From an uncultured Desulfovibrio sp. (GTDB lineage Bacteria > Desulfobacterota > Desulfovibrionia > Desulfovibrionales > Desulfovibrionaceae), in NCBI GenBank assembly GCA_900541395.1, contig UQJT01000032.1, positions 1-33,210 on the forward strand: 33,210 nt of DNA, given 5' to 3'. Under the pieces are notes generated by a model. The model was not told the DNA's origin. It worked only from the letters and a program-made list of their open reading frames with translations, and ran no database searches. Below are positions 22,948 to 30,595 of the stretch, piece by piece (position 1 is the stretch's first letter; every line of letters starts with the position of its first letter). Position numbers and translations under genes: made by a program.

Positions 22948-24332
22948 GGGCGAGGCAGTTCATTTTTGTATATCACGCCGTCTTTCATAACGAGTTTCAG
23001 TGTTTCTTCGGGGCGTGTGAGCACGGCGATATCCTCCAGCGGATTACCGTCATAAATCAACAAATCGGCATACGCGCCGGGGCGGATGACGCCCAGCGGC
23101 CCATCGGGGTAGGGATTGAGCGCTCCGCTCAGGGCGAACAGACGGCCGTTTATCGAGGTGGCCTGGCGCAGGATATCCACCGGCGCATACCAGCGGGCGC
23201 GGGCTGTGAATTCCTGCAGGGCGGCGGATTCTATGCCCAGGGAGCCGAACACGTCGGTGCCGAAGGCCACCGTGACGTCGTATTCTTTGGCCAAATCCAT
23301 TTCATGTTGCGTGCCGCGCTGGACTTCCAGAAATTTGTCGGGATGCCGAGCGGTATACGGGTCGCGGTATACCCAATAGGCCTGGGGAACGAGAAAAGCG
23401 TCATGTTCCTTGATGGCCCGCATGGCCGTGGCGTCGGCCAACTGGCCGTGTTCGACGCTTCTGGCCCCGGCGGCCAGGGACCGCATAATGCTTTCCGGGG
23501 TATAGGCGTGTACGGCCACATAAGTGCCCCAGTCCGTAGCGGCCTCCACCCCGGCGCGCAACTCGTCCTCGGTGAATTGCACCGTATTGAGGGGATCGTT
23601 GGGCGAGGTGATGCCGCCGCCCGCCATCATTTTGATCTGGGCCACGCCCTGGCGCAGGTTTTCGCGCACCGCGCGCAGCACTTCGGCGCGCCCGTTTACG
23701 ATAAAGGACCAGCCCGTCAATTGGAAAATATCGGCGCTGCCGCCGGTGAGGTGGTGATCAAGTTCGCTGCGGGGACGCAGATCGCCGTGCCCCGAGGTTT
23801 GGCTGATCATGGCCCCGGAGGGATAGATACGCGGACCCGGCACGATGCCTTCGTCGATGGCCCGTTTGAGCCCCATCACCGGGCCGCCCATGTCGCGCAC
23901 CGTGGTGAAGCCCATCAGCAGGGTGTCTTCGGCCGCCCGCACGGCCCGCGCCGCCGGGTAAGCCCAGGGCGCGTTCAGAAATTCGGCCGGAGGCAGGTTG
24001 AGCATGAGATGACGATGGGCGTCGCTGAGCCCCGGAATCAGCGTGCGGCCGCCGCCGTCGATGCGCTCGGCGTCGGCCGCATCCGCGGGGGCCAGGTTCG
24101 GGCCTACGGCTTCGATGAAGCGGCCCCGTATCAATACGTCCTGGTGGGGAAGGGCCTGCTCGCTTTCGCCGTCCCATACCGCCACGTCGCGGATAAGGAC
24201 GGCCCGGGGGCGGGGCTGTTCGTTGCCGATGGCCGGATTGGCCGCGCCGGGGCGCAGGGGGGAGGCGGCCAGCACGGCCAGCAGCATCAGTCCAAGATGT
24301 TTGTCGAAAGAAAAATTTTTCCGGGCGGTCAT
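22944..24332 (-). CDS. Exported metal-dependent amidohydrolase (imidazolonepropionase-like)
   Basis: A 462-residue amidohydrolase-superfamily TIM barrel of the subgroup that includes Xaa-Pro dipeptidases and imidazolonepropionase-like hydrolases; the substrate cannot be told. Metal and catalytic residues are visible: H106 and H108 in SDAHRHLM, K234 in AQIKMMAGG, H275 in AVHAYTP, H295 in SVEHGQ and D360 in AFGTDVF. An N-terminal signal peptide (about 1-31, LGLMLLAVLAASPLRPGAA) sends it to the periplasm. The start at 24332 is chosen because GAGGAG lies 8 bases upstream; a GTG 15 bases earlier would include that site. The stop codon lies in the end of repeat element A. Confidence 0.9.
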   Translation of the reverse strand: MTARKNFSFDKHLGLMLLAVLAASPLRPGAANPAIGNEQPRPRAVLIRDVAVWDGESEQALPHQDVLIRGRFIEAVGPNLAPADAADAERIDGGGRTLIPGLSDAHRHLMLNLPPAEFLNAPWAYPAARAVRAAEDTLLMGFTTVRDMGGPVMGLKRAIDEGIVPGPRIYPSGAMISQTSGHGDLRPRSELDHHLTGGSADIFQLTGWSFIVNGRAEVLRAVRENLRQGVAQIKMMAGGGITSPNDPLNTVQFTEDELRAGVEAATDWGTYVAVHAYTPESIMRSLAAGARSVEHGQLADATAMRAIKEHDAFLVPQAYWVYRDPYTARHPDKFLEVQRGTQHEMDLAKEYDVTVAFGTDVFGSLGIESAALQEFTARARWYAPVDILRQATSINGRLFALSGALNPYPDGPLGVIRPGAYADLLIYDGNPLEDIAVLTRPEETLKLVMKDGVIYKNELPRP

Positions 24333-24516
24333 AGCGATTCTCCTCACGGGCTTTGCGGCTGTGACGCAGTTGTCCGCCGTCGTGGCCGCCGTTCACCATA
24401 GAAGGTCCCGCCCCGCCCGGTAAATGAGAGAATGCTGCTGGTTACGGCGCGTGCTGTCGTTTTCGTCCGAGTTACGCAGAGCGTTTCAAAGTGGAAACGT
24501 TCCAGCGTATCGTGGT

Positions 24517-24550
24517 AAAAATCGCGAGCATGAACATGCTCCCGATTTTT
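24517..24550. terminator. Bidirectional terminator hairpin after the helicase gene
   Basis: AAAAATCG, one mismatch, GAGCATG, an AA loop, then CATGCTC, one mismatch, CGATTTTT. The stem starts in A5 and ends in T5 on either strand. It lies 100 bases past the DEAD-box helicase stop and about 185 before the amidohydrolase ATG. Within the rest of 24333-24650 there is a smaller hairpin near 24585-24612 and a palindromic GAGCGTTTC...GAAACGTTC motif at 24479-24502 that resembles the left end of the repeat elements. Confidence 0.75.
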
Positions 24551-24650
24551 GCGGGATCGTTCGCAAAAGATTGTTTTTTTGCGCAGCGGTGCCGACTGTG
24601 TCGGCGCAAATCTTTTCGGGGGTTGCAGGGGGCGCTTTTGTAAACGAACC

Positions 24651-26426
24651 CTAGCGCGGAGTCTGATAATTTTTTTTGCCCGAAGTGGCGCCGCGCGGTT
24701 TTTTGCCGGACACGCCGGGATGCAGTCGGCGCGGTCCCGGAGTGAAGGGCCTGCGCGGATGCGGGCCGCTTGCCCCGGCCTCCATGACAGCCGTCACTTT
24801 TATGCCGCCGATGAATACGCCGTTGTTAAGCGTCTCCAACACGCCGTCGGCCCGATCCGCGGCCACCTCCACCATGCTGAGTCGGTCCTGAATGAGTATG
24901 GCGCCGATACTGCGGCCCGGTATGCCGCACTCTCCGGTGATGGCCCCCACCAGTTCGCGCGGGGTGACCTTGTGCGCTCGCCCCACATTGATTTGAAGTC
25001 GGGTCATGGAAGACCGGTCGTTACGATCTCGGAGGCGCGGGCGGTCTTGCGTTTTCGGTTTGCCGCCGTCCCGGGCGGGGGCCGCCGCCCAATCGTCCTT
25101 TTCCCCGTTGGCGGTCTGTTCGCCGAAATCGCGCAGCATCAGAAGTTTGAGCAGAGCGGCGGACATATCCCGGCTGGTGACGCCGCCGTCAGGGAAACGA
25201 TCGGTCAGAAAAGTCTCCACCAGCCCCAGCCAGCGTTCCAGCGAACCCGCCTCCACCGTCCGGCATACCTCGTCCAGCAAGCGGGAAGTGCGGATATCGT
25301 CGACGTCGCGCAGGGTCGGCAGGCGGCCTTCGGTGATGCGGGCCTTGGTGTAGCGGATGATGTCGCGCAGTTTGTAGTGTTCGCGCATGGTGACGAACGT
25401 AAAGGCCCGACCTTCGCGGCCCGCCCGGCCCGTACGTCCGATCCGGTGCACGTAGCCTTCCACATCGTGCGGAATATCGTAATTGACGACTGCGTCCACG
25501 TCGTCCACATCGATTCCGCGCGCGGCCACGTCCGTAGCCACCAGAACGTCGATGCTTCCGGCCCGGAAGCGGCTCATCACCCGGTCCCGTTGCGGCTGGG
25601 CCAGGTTGCCGTGCAGGCCGTCGGACTGGTAGCCGCGCTGTTGCAAGTGGGTGGTCACTTCATCCACTCCGCGCTTGGTGGAGCAGAATACCAGCGCCTT
25701 GCGGAACCCCTGCGAGTCCAGCACCCGGCACAGGGCGTCCATCTTCTGGTAAGGACGCACTTCGTAATAGGTTTGCTCGACGGCGGGGACGGTGAGCATT
25801 TTGTGGGCGACGGACAACATCTCCGGCTCGCGCAGAAATCGCTTGCTCAACTCCCGGATGGGCGCGGCCATGGTGGCGGAAAACAGGACTCGCTGGGCGT
25901 GTTCCGGAGTCTGCTCCAGGATGGTTTCCATGTCGTCGCGGAAGCCCATGTCCAGCATTTCGTCCGCTTCATCCAGAACCACCGTGGTGGTTTCATCCAG
26001 GCGCAAGGTGCCGCGCCGGAGATGATCGATGATCCGCCCCGGAGTACCCACCACCACCTGCGCTCCCCTGGCCAGCCCCCGGAATTGGCGCTCGATGGGC
26101 TGGCCGCCGTAAATGGGCATAATGGCGATGTCGCGCTTGCGCGCGGCCAGTTTTCCCAGTTCCTCGGCCACCTGGATGGTCAATTCGCGAGTGGGACACA
26201 GGATCAGAGCCTGTACCCCGCGGCCGGGAATCGTCCTGTGCAGAACGGGCAACCCGAAGGCTGCGGTTTTGCCGGTGCCGGTCTGCGCCTGGCCCACCAC
26301 ATCCCGTCCCGTCAGCAGGGACGGAATGGCCAAAGCCTGAATGGGGGAGGGTTCTTCAAATCCCAGGTCTTCAACGGCCTGCAATAACTCCGGGGCCAGG
26401 CCCAGTTCTTCAAAAGATGCGCTCAT
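24651..26426 (-). CDS. DEAD-box RNA helicase with DbpA-type RNA-binding domain
   Basis: An ATP-dependent RNA-unwinding enzyme of the CsdA/DeaD type, 591 residues. Motifs are all present: Q-motif FEELGL...PSPIQ, motif I AQTGTGKT (47-54), Ia PTRELTIQ, Ib TPGRIIDH, II DEAD (152-155), III SAT, V TDVAARGID and VI HRIGRTGRAG. Near the C-terminus, LQINVGRAHKVTPRELVGAI and on is a DbpA RNA-binding domain (about 485-560). A basic Pro/Gly/Lys-rich tail follows. Such helicases act in ribosome assembly and mRNA turnover, often at low temperature. The start at 26426 (MSASFEELG) has AAGAAGG upstream; frame further upstream has no similarity. Confidence 0.95.
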   Translation of the reverse strand: MSASFEELGLAPELLQAVEDLGFEEPSPIQALAIPSLLTGRDVVGQAQTGTGKTAAFGLPVLHRTIPGRGVQALILCPTRELTIQVAEELGKLAARKRDIAIMPIYGGQPIERQFRGLARGAQVVVGTPGRIIDHLRRGTLRLDETTTVVLDEADEMLDMGFRDDMETILEQTPEHAQRVLFSATMAAPIRELSKRFLREPEMLSVAHKMLTVPAVEQTYYEVRPYQKMDALCRVLDSQGFRKALVFCSTKRGVDEVTTHLQQRGYQSDGLHGNLAQPQRDRVMSRFRAGSIDVLVATDVAARGIDVDDVDAVVNYDIPHDVEGYVHRIGRTGRAGREGRAFTFVTMREHYKLRDIIRYTKARITEGRLPTLRDVDDIRTSRLLDEVCRTVEAGSLERWLGLVETFLTDRFPDGGVTSRDMSAALLKLLMLRDFGEQTANGEKDDWAAAPARDGGKPKTQDRPRLRDRNDRSSMTRLQINVGRAHKVTPRELVGAITGECGIPGRSIGAILIQDRLSMVEVAADRADGVLETLNNGVFIGGIKVTAVMEAGASGPHPRRPFTPGPRRLHPGVSGKKPRGATSGKKNYQTPR

Positions 26427-26703
26427 ACGCCTTCTTGGGGAATAAAGTTGTGAAGGGGGCCGCAGGCCTTGTTCAGGCCGGAATACAGCGGATAATGACG
26501 CGTTTTTTTTCTTCGGCGGGAGGGGTACGCCCGTTTCGCAGCGCCGTTGAAGCGATCCCGTGTGTACGCAAAGAGAAATATGGGCCGAGTGGCCGGATGG
26601 AGTGGAAGAACAACGCGGCGCGGCGAAGGGCGAAACGCAAACGAAATCCGGGCGGACCTGTCCGACGGGCGTACCGAGGACAGCCGACGCGAGGTCTATG
26701 GAT

Positions 26704-26736
26704 AAAAAACGAAGCGCGGGGCCTTTGGCCGCGCGC
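26704..26736 (-). terminator. Rho-independent terminator of the winged-helix gene
   Basis: On the minus strand a GC-rich stem (GCGCGCGGCC with GGCCCCGCGC, nine of ten pairs, AAA loop) is followed by TTCG and then TTTTTT. It lies about 60 bases past the 57-residue gene that ends at 26798. The rest of 26427-26797, upstream of the helicase, shows nothing I can name. Confidence 0.8.
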
Positions 26737-26797
26737 GTATAATAAAAACGTCGCACACGGGGCGAATATCGCTCCTGCGTGGGGGGGGGCGGAGGAA

Positions 26798-26971
26798 TCA
26801 GGCCGTGGGTTCGTAATAGCAACGCTTGGGCGAATGGACCTTGCCTGCTTTTTTCAGAACGTCGATGGCTTTGGACACGTCTTTGCCGTCCACGCCGAGA
26901 ACTTTGGCGATATCGCCGGGGCGCACGGGTTTGCCGGCTTCTTTCATGGCCGCGAGAACTTTATCTTCCAT
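26798..26971 (-). CDS. 57-residue winged-helix protein
   Basis: The sequence from MEDKVLAAMKEAGKPVRPGD to AGKVHSPKRCYYEPTA is a complete minimal winged helix. Helix 1 is residues 1-12, helix 2 is GDIAKVLG, helix 3 is KDVSKAIDVLKKAG, and a short beta wing VHSPKRCYYEP follows. It would bind DNA, probably as a dimer, or act as a small adaptor; no target is evident. The ATG at 26971 has AGGA upstream, and a perfect TATAAT lies about 60 bases before it. A terminator follows. The gene stands alone just downstream of tRNA-Val. Confidence 0.85.
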   Translation of the reverse strand: MEDKVLAAMKEAGKPVRPGDIAKVLGVDGKDVSKAIDVLKKAGKVHSPKRCYYEPTA

Positions 26972-27028
26972 AGCGCATTCCTGTTTCGTCTTCAGCCGTC
27001 GCGTCCGACGAGTCGGTGGGAAATAAAA

Positions 27029-27034
27029 ATTATA
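27029..27034 (-). promoter_or_regulatory. Candidate -10 box of the winged-helix gene
   Basis: A perfect TATAAT in an AT-rich patch that stands out from the GC-rich surroundings, about 60 bases before the ATG at 26971 and 50 bases past tRNA-Val. No good -35 hexamer is seen. Confidence 0.5.
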
Positions 27035-27085
27035 ATGAGGCGGCGCAAAGACTTGCAGACTTGGGGCCGCGTTCTTTTCAGACTC

Positions 27086-27161
27086 TGGTGGGCGGTGAGG
27101 GGCTCGAACCCCCGACAACCGGCGTGTAAAGCCGGGGCTCTACCGGCTGAGCTAACCGCCC
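27086..27161 (-). tRNA. tRNA-Val (anticodon UAC)
   Basis: The minus strand folds into a full cloverleaf of 76 bases including an encoded CCA. The acceptor stem is GGGCGGU paired with ACCGCCC, the D-arm contains TAGCTCAGCCGGTAGAGC, the anticodon loop is TTTACAC (UAC), and the T-arm contains GGTTCGAGCCC. UAC reads valine codons GUA and others by wobble. Confidence 0.96.
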
Positions 27162-27310
27162 GTGCGTTCTTGGTAGAGGATGAAGCCGTTCCTGTCAACG
27201 GACAAGGCGGATTTTCGAAGCGCGCGCCTCCCCGGAACAAAGGTTGCGGGTCTTTTGTGTTTTTTTCTCCATTGAGGAGGCGGCCGCCTGGTTGACGATG
27301 GGGAAGGAAG

Positions 27311-27333
27311 TCCCGCGCAATAATAGTGCGGGA
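27311..27333. terminator. Weak hairpin downstream of the lipoprotein gene
   Basis: TCCCGCGC and GTGCGGGA form an 8-bp stem with one G-U pair (top strand) around a 7-base AT-rich loop. It lies about 105 bases past the lipoprotein stop at 27439 and 150 before tRNA-Val. No T-run follows on the minus strand, so its role as terminator is doubtful. Confidence 0.35.
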
Positions 27334-27438
27334 ATTTGTCGTCAAAGATACGAGTCGGAACGGTACGAGCCGCCATGCATGGGGGAGTCCGATTGTCAAA
27401 AATTTGGCGATCGATGGCAAGAAGAGGTCCGGCTCTGA

Positions 27439-28152
27439 TCAAAAACGTCCGAATGCGGATTCGGCCGGGCCCGAAAATGTGCGCGGCGACGCAAAAGATT
27501 GGGGCGAGGTCCACATGTGGAGCAGGGTGGCCATATCGCCGGCCACGGCGGCGATGACCGCGCCCATAGGATCGGCGGGCATACGGCTTTTGACCTGGAG
27601 CAGCAGATAATCGCGGGCGGACCGGTAGGGGAGCAGCCCCGCGTGGGCTATGCTCCACAGCATGTCCCCGGTTTTCACGTCGTATACTTCCAGTTGCAGA
27701 GAAATTTTGGTGTTGCCCGTCTGGCCCCCGTCCAAATAGTAGGTGATATAGCCCCCCACCAGCATATCCGCGCCTTTGGCGCGAGCCAGCGGCAGGGCCA
27801 GATCGACGCGGTAGGGCGGCGTCATGTCCGCCAGTTCCAGAGTGGAGAAGGTGCCCTCGCTTAGAAATTGCTGCCAGACCTGGCGGGACACGCCTTCGGA
27901 CACGGGCAGGGAGTCGTGCATGGCCTGGGTGAGGCCCAGGGGCACGAACAGGGCCGTGGGCGGCTGTTCCAGATTGACGTTGGGGTGGACCATAACCTGG
28001 ATGTCGCCCCGATATATTTTGCTGTCGGAATACAGCGTGCCGGGCGTGGTCAGATCGATGGCTCCCCGCCCGGCGGAATCATGGACGGAAGCGCATCCGC
28101 CCGCGATAAGCACGACACCCAGCAGGGTCCAAAGGCGCAAGGAAAACGGCAT
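27439..28152 (-). CDS. Lipoprotein, possibly of the CsgG/GNA1162-like fold
   Basis: The 237-residue protein has a signal peptide ending in a lipobox (LIAGGC, lipidated C20). The mature part contains VLVGGYITYYLDG-like text (ADMLVGGYITYYLDGGQTGN) and KISLQLEVYDVKTGDMLWS. This pattern is shared by periplasmic lipoproteins of the CsgG, FlgO and GNA1162 sort, whose anticodon-binding-like fold handles envelope secretion or LPS functions. The family call is tentative. The start is ATG 28152 with GGAGGT upstream, but that site is inside a 15-bp hairpin. It is downstream of the zinc-ribbon/Yip1 gene by 86 bases. Confidence 0.82.
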   Translation of the reverse strand: MPFSLRLWTLLGVVLIAGGCASVHDSAGRGAIDLTTPGTLYSDSKIYRGDIQVMVHPNVNLEQPPTALFVPLGLTQAMHDSLPVSEGVSRQVWQQFLSEGTFSTLELADMTPPYRVDLALPLARAKGADMLVGGYITYYLDGGQTGNTKISLQLEVYDVKTGDMLWSIAHAGLLPYRSARDYLLLQVKSRMPADPMGAVIAAVAGDMATLLHMWTSPQSFASPRTFSGPAESAFGRF

Positions 28153-28155
28153 GAC

Positions 28156-28190
28156 AATACCTCCGGAAAGTTCCGCTTTCCGAAGGTATT
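28156..28190 (-). promoter_or_regulatory. Hairpin sequestering the lipoprotein Shine-Dalgarno
   Basis: On the minus strand, AATACCTTCGGAAAG pairs with CTTTCCGGAGGTATT to give 15 continuous base pairs, one of them G-U, around a CGGAA loop. The GGAGG ribosome site (28160-28164) lies wholly inside the 3' arm, three bases before ATG 28152. No T-run follows, so this is not a terminator. It would block ribosome entry unless opened by temperature, a ligand, a protein or an upstream translating ribosome. A frame starting at 28206 reads through the hairpin in frame with the gene, a possible coupling route. Confidence 0.8.
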
Positions 28191-28238
28191 GCAAAAGGGA
28201 AGCCAAGTGGCGTCAGAGGCCGATTGTCGGGGCGGGTG

Positions 28239-29426
28239 TCAGGACGCCGCCGGTGTCAGCATGAGGGAAGCTTGAAGCATGGCCAGCATGACGGCCAGGG
28301 CCAGCAGAAAGAGTGGAACCAGGGCTAGGGCTGTTTTGGGCCAGGTGAGATTCAGGGCGTATTTGCACCCCACGAAGGTGGAAGCCAGAAACCAGACAGA
28401 GCCCACCGCGTTGCCCACCAGGGGTACCACGCAGACCACCAACGGCGCCGCGCTGTAAGCGATAACCCGTACCACGGTATTGAAGTCGGCCTTGTCCGGC
28501 TGAGCCAGGCGGATCATGAGGTGATAAAAGGCGGCGAACAGAAACAGCTGAATGAGCATGATAAAAGGCGTCATCACCAAGATGAGAGGCGTGCTCAGGC
28601 CTTGCATAAGCACGTCGATGCGGGCCAGGGCCTGGGGATCGGTAACGGTCCGGCTCAGTTCCTGCAACGAATTCATGGACCACAGGTGGGCGATGACGGT
28701 CTGGAAAAAACTCAACAGCACGTAAAAGAAGACGGGGCGCGTCAGGGGCGCGTCGCTGCGCACGTGGCGGAAAAAGTCCGGCGCGCGGAACATGACGCGC
28801 AGTATGGTTTGATAGAAGCTGGGGAAAAAGCCGTAGCGCTCCGGTTGTTCCCAGGGCACTCCATCCATGACGCCGGAGGGGCGGTCGTCGTCCTCTTTGC
28901 GTCCGTCGTCGTCCTGGTCCGGATTTTCATCGCGCGACGCCCACGGGGGCAGGTCACGCCCGGCGTCGGCGGACGGGGGCTCCCCGTCCGTCTTTTTTTT
29001 CCAGCCGAACCATGAGCTTTTGGCGGCGCGAGGATTTGCGGCTTTGTCCTTCGGGGCGGCGTCGCCTTCGGAAGCGACATTTGTCGCGCCGCCGTCCGAC
29101 GGCGCATCCGGCGCATCGTCCAGGTGGGGAATGATCGCGCCCGGAGGCAACGGATCATCCCCCTCCTGTTCCGTGGGCAAATGGGGAATGGGCGGCGCGG
29201 ATCGCTTCTGAACAGCGGGCCGGTCGACTTCGGCCGGGGCGTCCGCATCGCCGGAGCTCATACCTTGCCCGGCGCCGGGTTGAGCCGCGACGGGCTCGCC
29301 GGTTTGCGGATCACGGAAGCGAAAACGTTTCCCGCAGCGGGGGCAGGTGGCCACCGTGGCGCTGACGGGGATGGCGCCGATGTCTATGTCTCGCTCGAAA
29401 TGACATTCCGGGCAACGGATAAGCAT
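28239..29426 (-). CDS. Zinc-ribbon and Yip1-domain membrane protein
   Basis: The 395 residues start with an MJ0042-type zinc ribbon: CPEC and CPRC knuckles in the first 35 residues, then KRFRFRDPQTG. A long acidic, Pro/Asp-rich disordered linker spans about 45-190. The C-terminal 200 residues form about five hydrophobic helices typical of Yip1 domains (FFRHVRSDAPLTRPVFFYVL and following, then VGNAVGSVWFLASTFVG). Bacterial Yip1 proteins have no settled function. The ATG at 29426 follows GGAGAAC. A candidate promoter is at 29537-29565, and the lipoprotein gene follows. Confidence 0.9.
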   Translation of the reverse strand: MLIRCPECHFERDIDIGAIPVSATVATCPRCGKRFRFRDPQTGEPVAAQPGAGQGMSSGDADAPAEVDRPAVQKRSAPPIPHLPTEQEGDDPLPPGAIIPHLDDAPDAPSDGGATNVASEGDAAPKDKAANPRAAKSSWFGWKKKTDGEPPSADAGRDLPPWASRDENPDQDDDGRKEDDDRPSGVMDGVPWEQPERYGFFPSFYQTILRVMFRAPDFFRHVRSDAPLTRPVFFYVLLSFFQTVIAHLWSMNSLQELSRTVTDPQALARIDVLMQGLSTPLILVMTPFIMLIQLFLFAAFYHLMIRLAQPDKADFNTVVRVIAYSAAPLVVCVVPLVGNAVGSVWFLASTFVGCKYALNLTWPKTALALVPLFLLALAVMLAMLQASLMLTPAAS

Positions 29427-29536
29427 GGGAGTTCTCCAGGTCGAGGCGCGGCCCCGAAAAAGAAGCGCGCCGTCCGTTCGTCGTTTCGGTACGGAGAAAG
29501 GCTGCTGCGGCCGCCCGTACCGGCTGAGGATGCCCT

Positions 29537-29565
29537 AGTGTATAGCCCCGGGAGGGGCAAATCAA
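29537..29565 (-). promoter_or_regulatory. Candidate promoter of the Yip1 gene
   Basis: Minus strand -35 TTGATT (29560-29565), 17-base spacer, -10 TACACT (29537-29542), four of six matches each. A TATACA overlaps the -10 but would need a 15-base spacer. Confidence 0.45.
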
Positions 29566-29742
29566 GCAATCTCCGGCCCATACGCTCAGACGGCGGGGGG
29601 GATGGGGCGAACGTTGTTTTCCAAAGATGCCGTGAACAGGCCGGTGTCGCTTGCTGCAATCTTGAAGAAGGCGCGCACCGTCATGGCGGCACGAGCAAAG
29701 AAAAGAACGCGTTTTTGTTTGCGGTGTTGTGGTTTTCGACAG

Positions 29743-29892
29743 TAGAGCATTTTGCTTTTGAAATTATCTAATTTCAAAAGCGGCGCTGCCGTCATTTCGC
29801 CTGAAAAGCGTGGTTTTCAGGCTCATTCGGCGCGGGCGTCCGCTCCCGCGGCCGCCGGAGCGGTTGCCGTTTTCAACAGCAAACCGCTCTAA
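29743..29892. mobile_element. Short non-autonomous repeat element, copy C
   Basis: About 150 bases with inverted ends: TAGAGCATTTTGCT at the left and, read inward from the right, TAGAGCGGTTTGCT (12 of 14 identical). The interior differs from copy B and has its own hairpins, such as TTTTGAAATT-ATCT-AATTTCAAAA (29756-29779). No protein is encoded. Copy B begins 15 bases further on, so the two are a tandem pair. With copy B this fills most of the 647-base gap 29427-30073; 29590-29740 shows nothing else recognisable. Confidence 0.6.
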
Positions 29893-29907
29893 AAGCGTAC
29901 CATGCCG

Positions 29908-30077
29908 TTAGAGCATTTTCAGCTTGAAAATGCTCCCGGAGTTGAGCGAAGCGAGACTCCGCCGCGACATCGGAGCAGCCGTAATTCATTGGCGGCTGCT
30001 CCGATGGAGGCGTGAAGCCCGCGGGCCGGAACACAAGGGCCCGGCCGGCAGATATTTTCAAGGGCAAAACGCTCTAA
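29908..30077. mobile_element. Short non-autonomous repeat element, copy B
   Basis: About 170 bases with terminal inverted repeats. The left end TTAGAGCATTTTCAGCTTGA and the right end read inward, TTAGAGCGTTTTGCCCTTGA, agree at 20 of 24 positions when extended to AAAT. The left end is itself a palindrome (GAGCATTTTC...GAAAATGCTC, 29911-29935). An internal hairpin spans about 29971-30004 (CGGAGCAGCCG pairing with CGGCTGCTCCG). The right end supplies the TAG stop of the exonuclease gene. It resembles a MITE and has no gene of its own. Confidence 0.7.
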
Positions 30078-30595
30078 TTGATCAGCATGGATTCCAGGGG
30101 CAGGCCGTGGGCGCGCAGATAGATGTAAATGCGGGCCGACGCCAGGGCGTCGGAGGCGGCGTTGTGGTGCTCAAGCTCGATGCCGAGGTGTTCACATACA
30201 TCGTTGAGGCGGTTGCGGGGCAAACGCAGTCCCTTGCGCGCCCCCCGCACCGTGCACAGAAAGGGCGCGGCGGGCGCTGCCACGCCCGCTGCCGCGCAGC
30301 AACCCCACAGGATGCGGCGGTCGAAGGGCGCGTTATGGGCCGCCAGATAGTCCGCTCCTTGCAAAAAGGCGGAACATTCCGGCCACAGTTCGCCGAAACT
30401 GGGGCAATTCTTGACCATGTTCCAGGTGATGCCGTGAATATCGGTGTACCACACCCGGCGGCGGGGCGGGCGGATGAGCCGGTAGAAGACATCCTCCACC
30501 CGGCTGCCGCGCACCCTGGCCATGCCCAGGGCGCAGGCGGCGTCCGCGCCGTTGTCGGCGGTTTCAAAGTCCAGGGCGACGACGACCGGTTCCAT
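30074..30595 (-). CDS. DnaQ-like 3'-5' exonuclease (DEDDh)
   Basis: A 173-residue exonuclease of the DnaQ/PolC epsilon superfamily. Metal ligands are seen in order: D9 and E11 in ALDFETAD, D92 in AAHNAPFDRRI, H144 and D149 in HHNAASDAL. This is the full DEDDh set. As a stand-alone protein it could trim DNA or RNA; whether it partners with DNA polymerase III is not known. Its ATG overlaps the selB stop (TAATG), so translation is coupled. Its own TAG stop lies in the terminal repeat of element B. Confidence 0.92.
   Translation of the reverse strand: MEPVVVALDFETADNGADAACALGMARVRGSRVEDVFYRLIRPPRRRVWYTDIHGITWNMVKNCPSFGELWPECSAFLQGADYLAAHNAPFDRRILWGCCAAAGVAAPAAPFLCTVRGARKGLRLPRNRLNDVCEHLGIELEHHNAASDALASARIYIYLRAHGLPLESMLIN

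Noticed and set aside
24549..26387. A 612-residue plus-strand frame opposite the DEAD-box helicase
   Set aside because: Low-complexity His/Gln/Arg-rich translation complementary to a complete helicase; no independent support.
28156..28190. The hairpin before the lipoprotein gene as a terminator of the Yip1 gene
   Set aside because: No U-tract follows on either strand and it overlaps the ribosome site of the next gene, so a translational role fits better.
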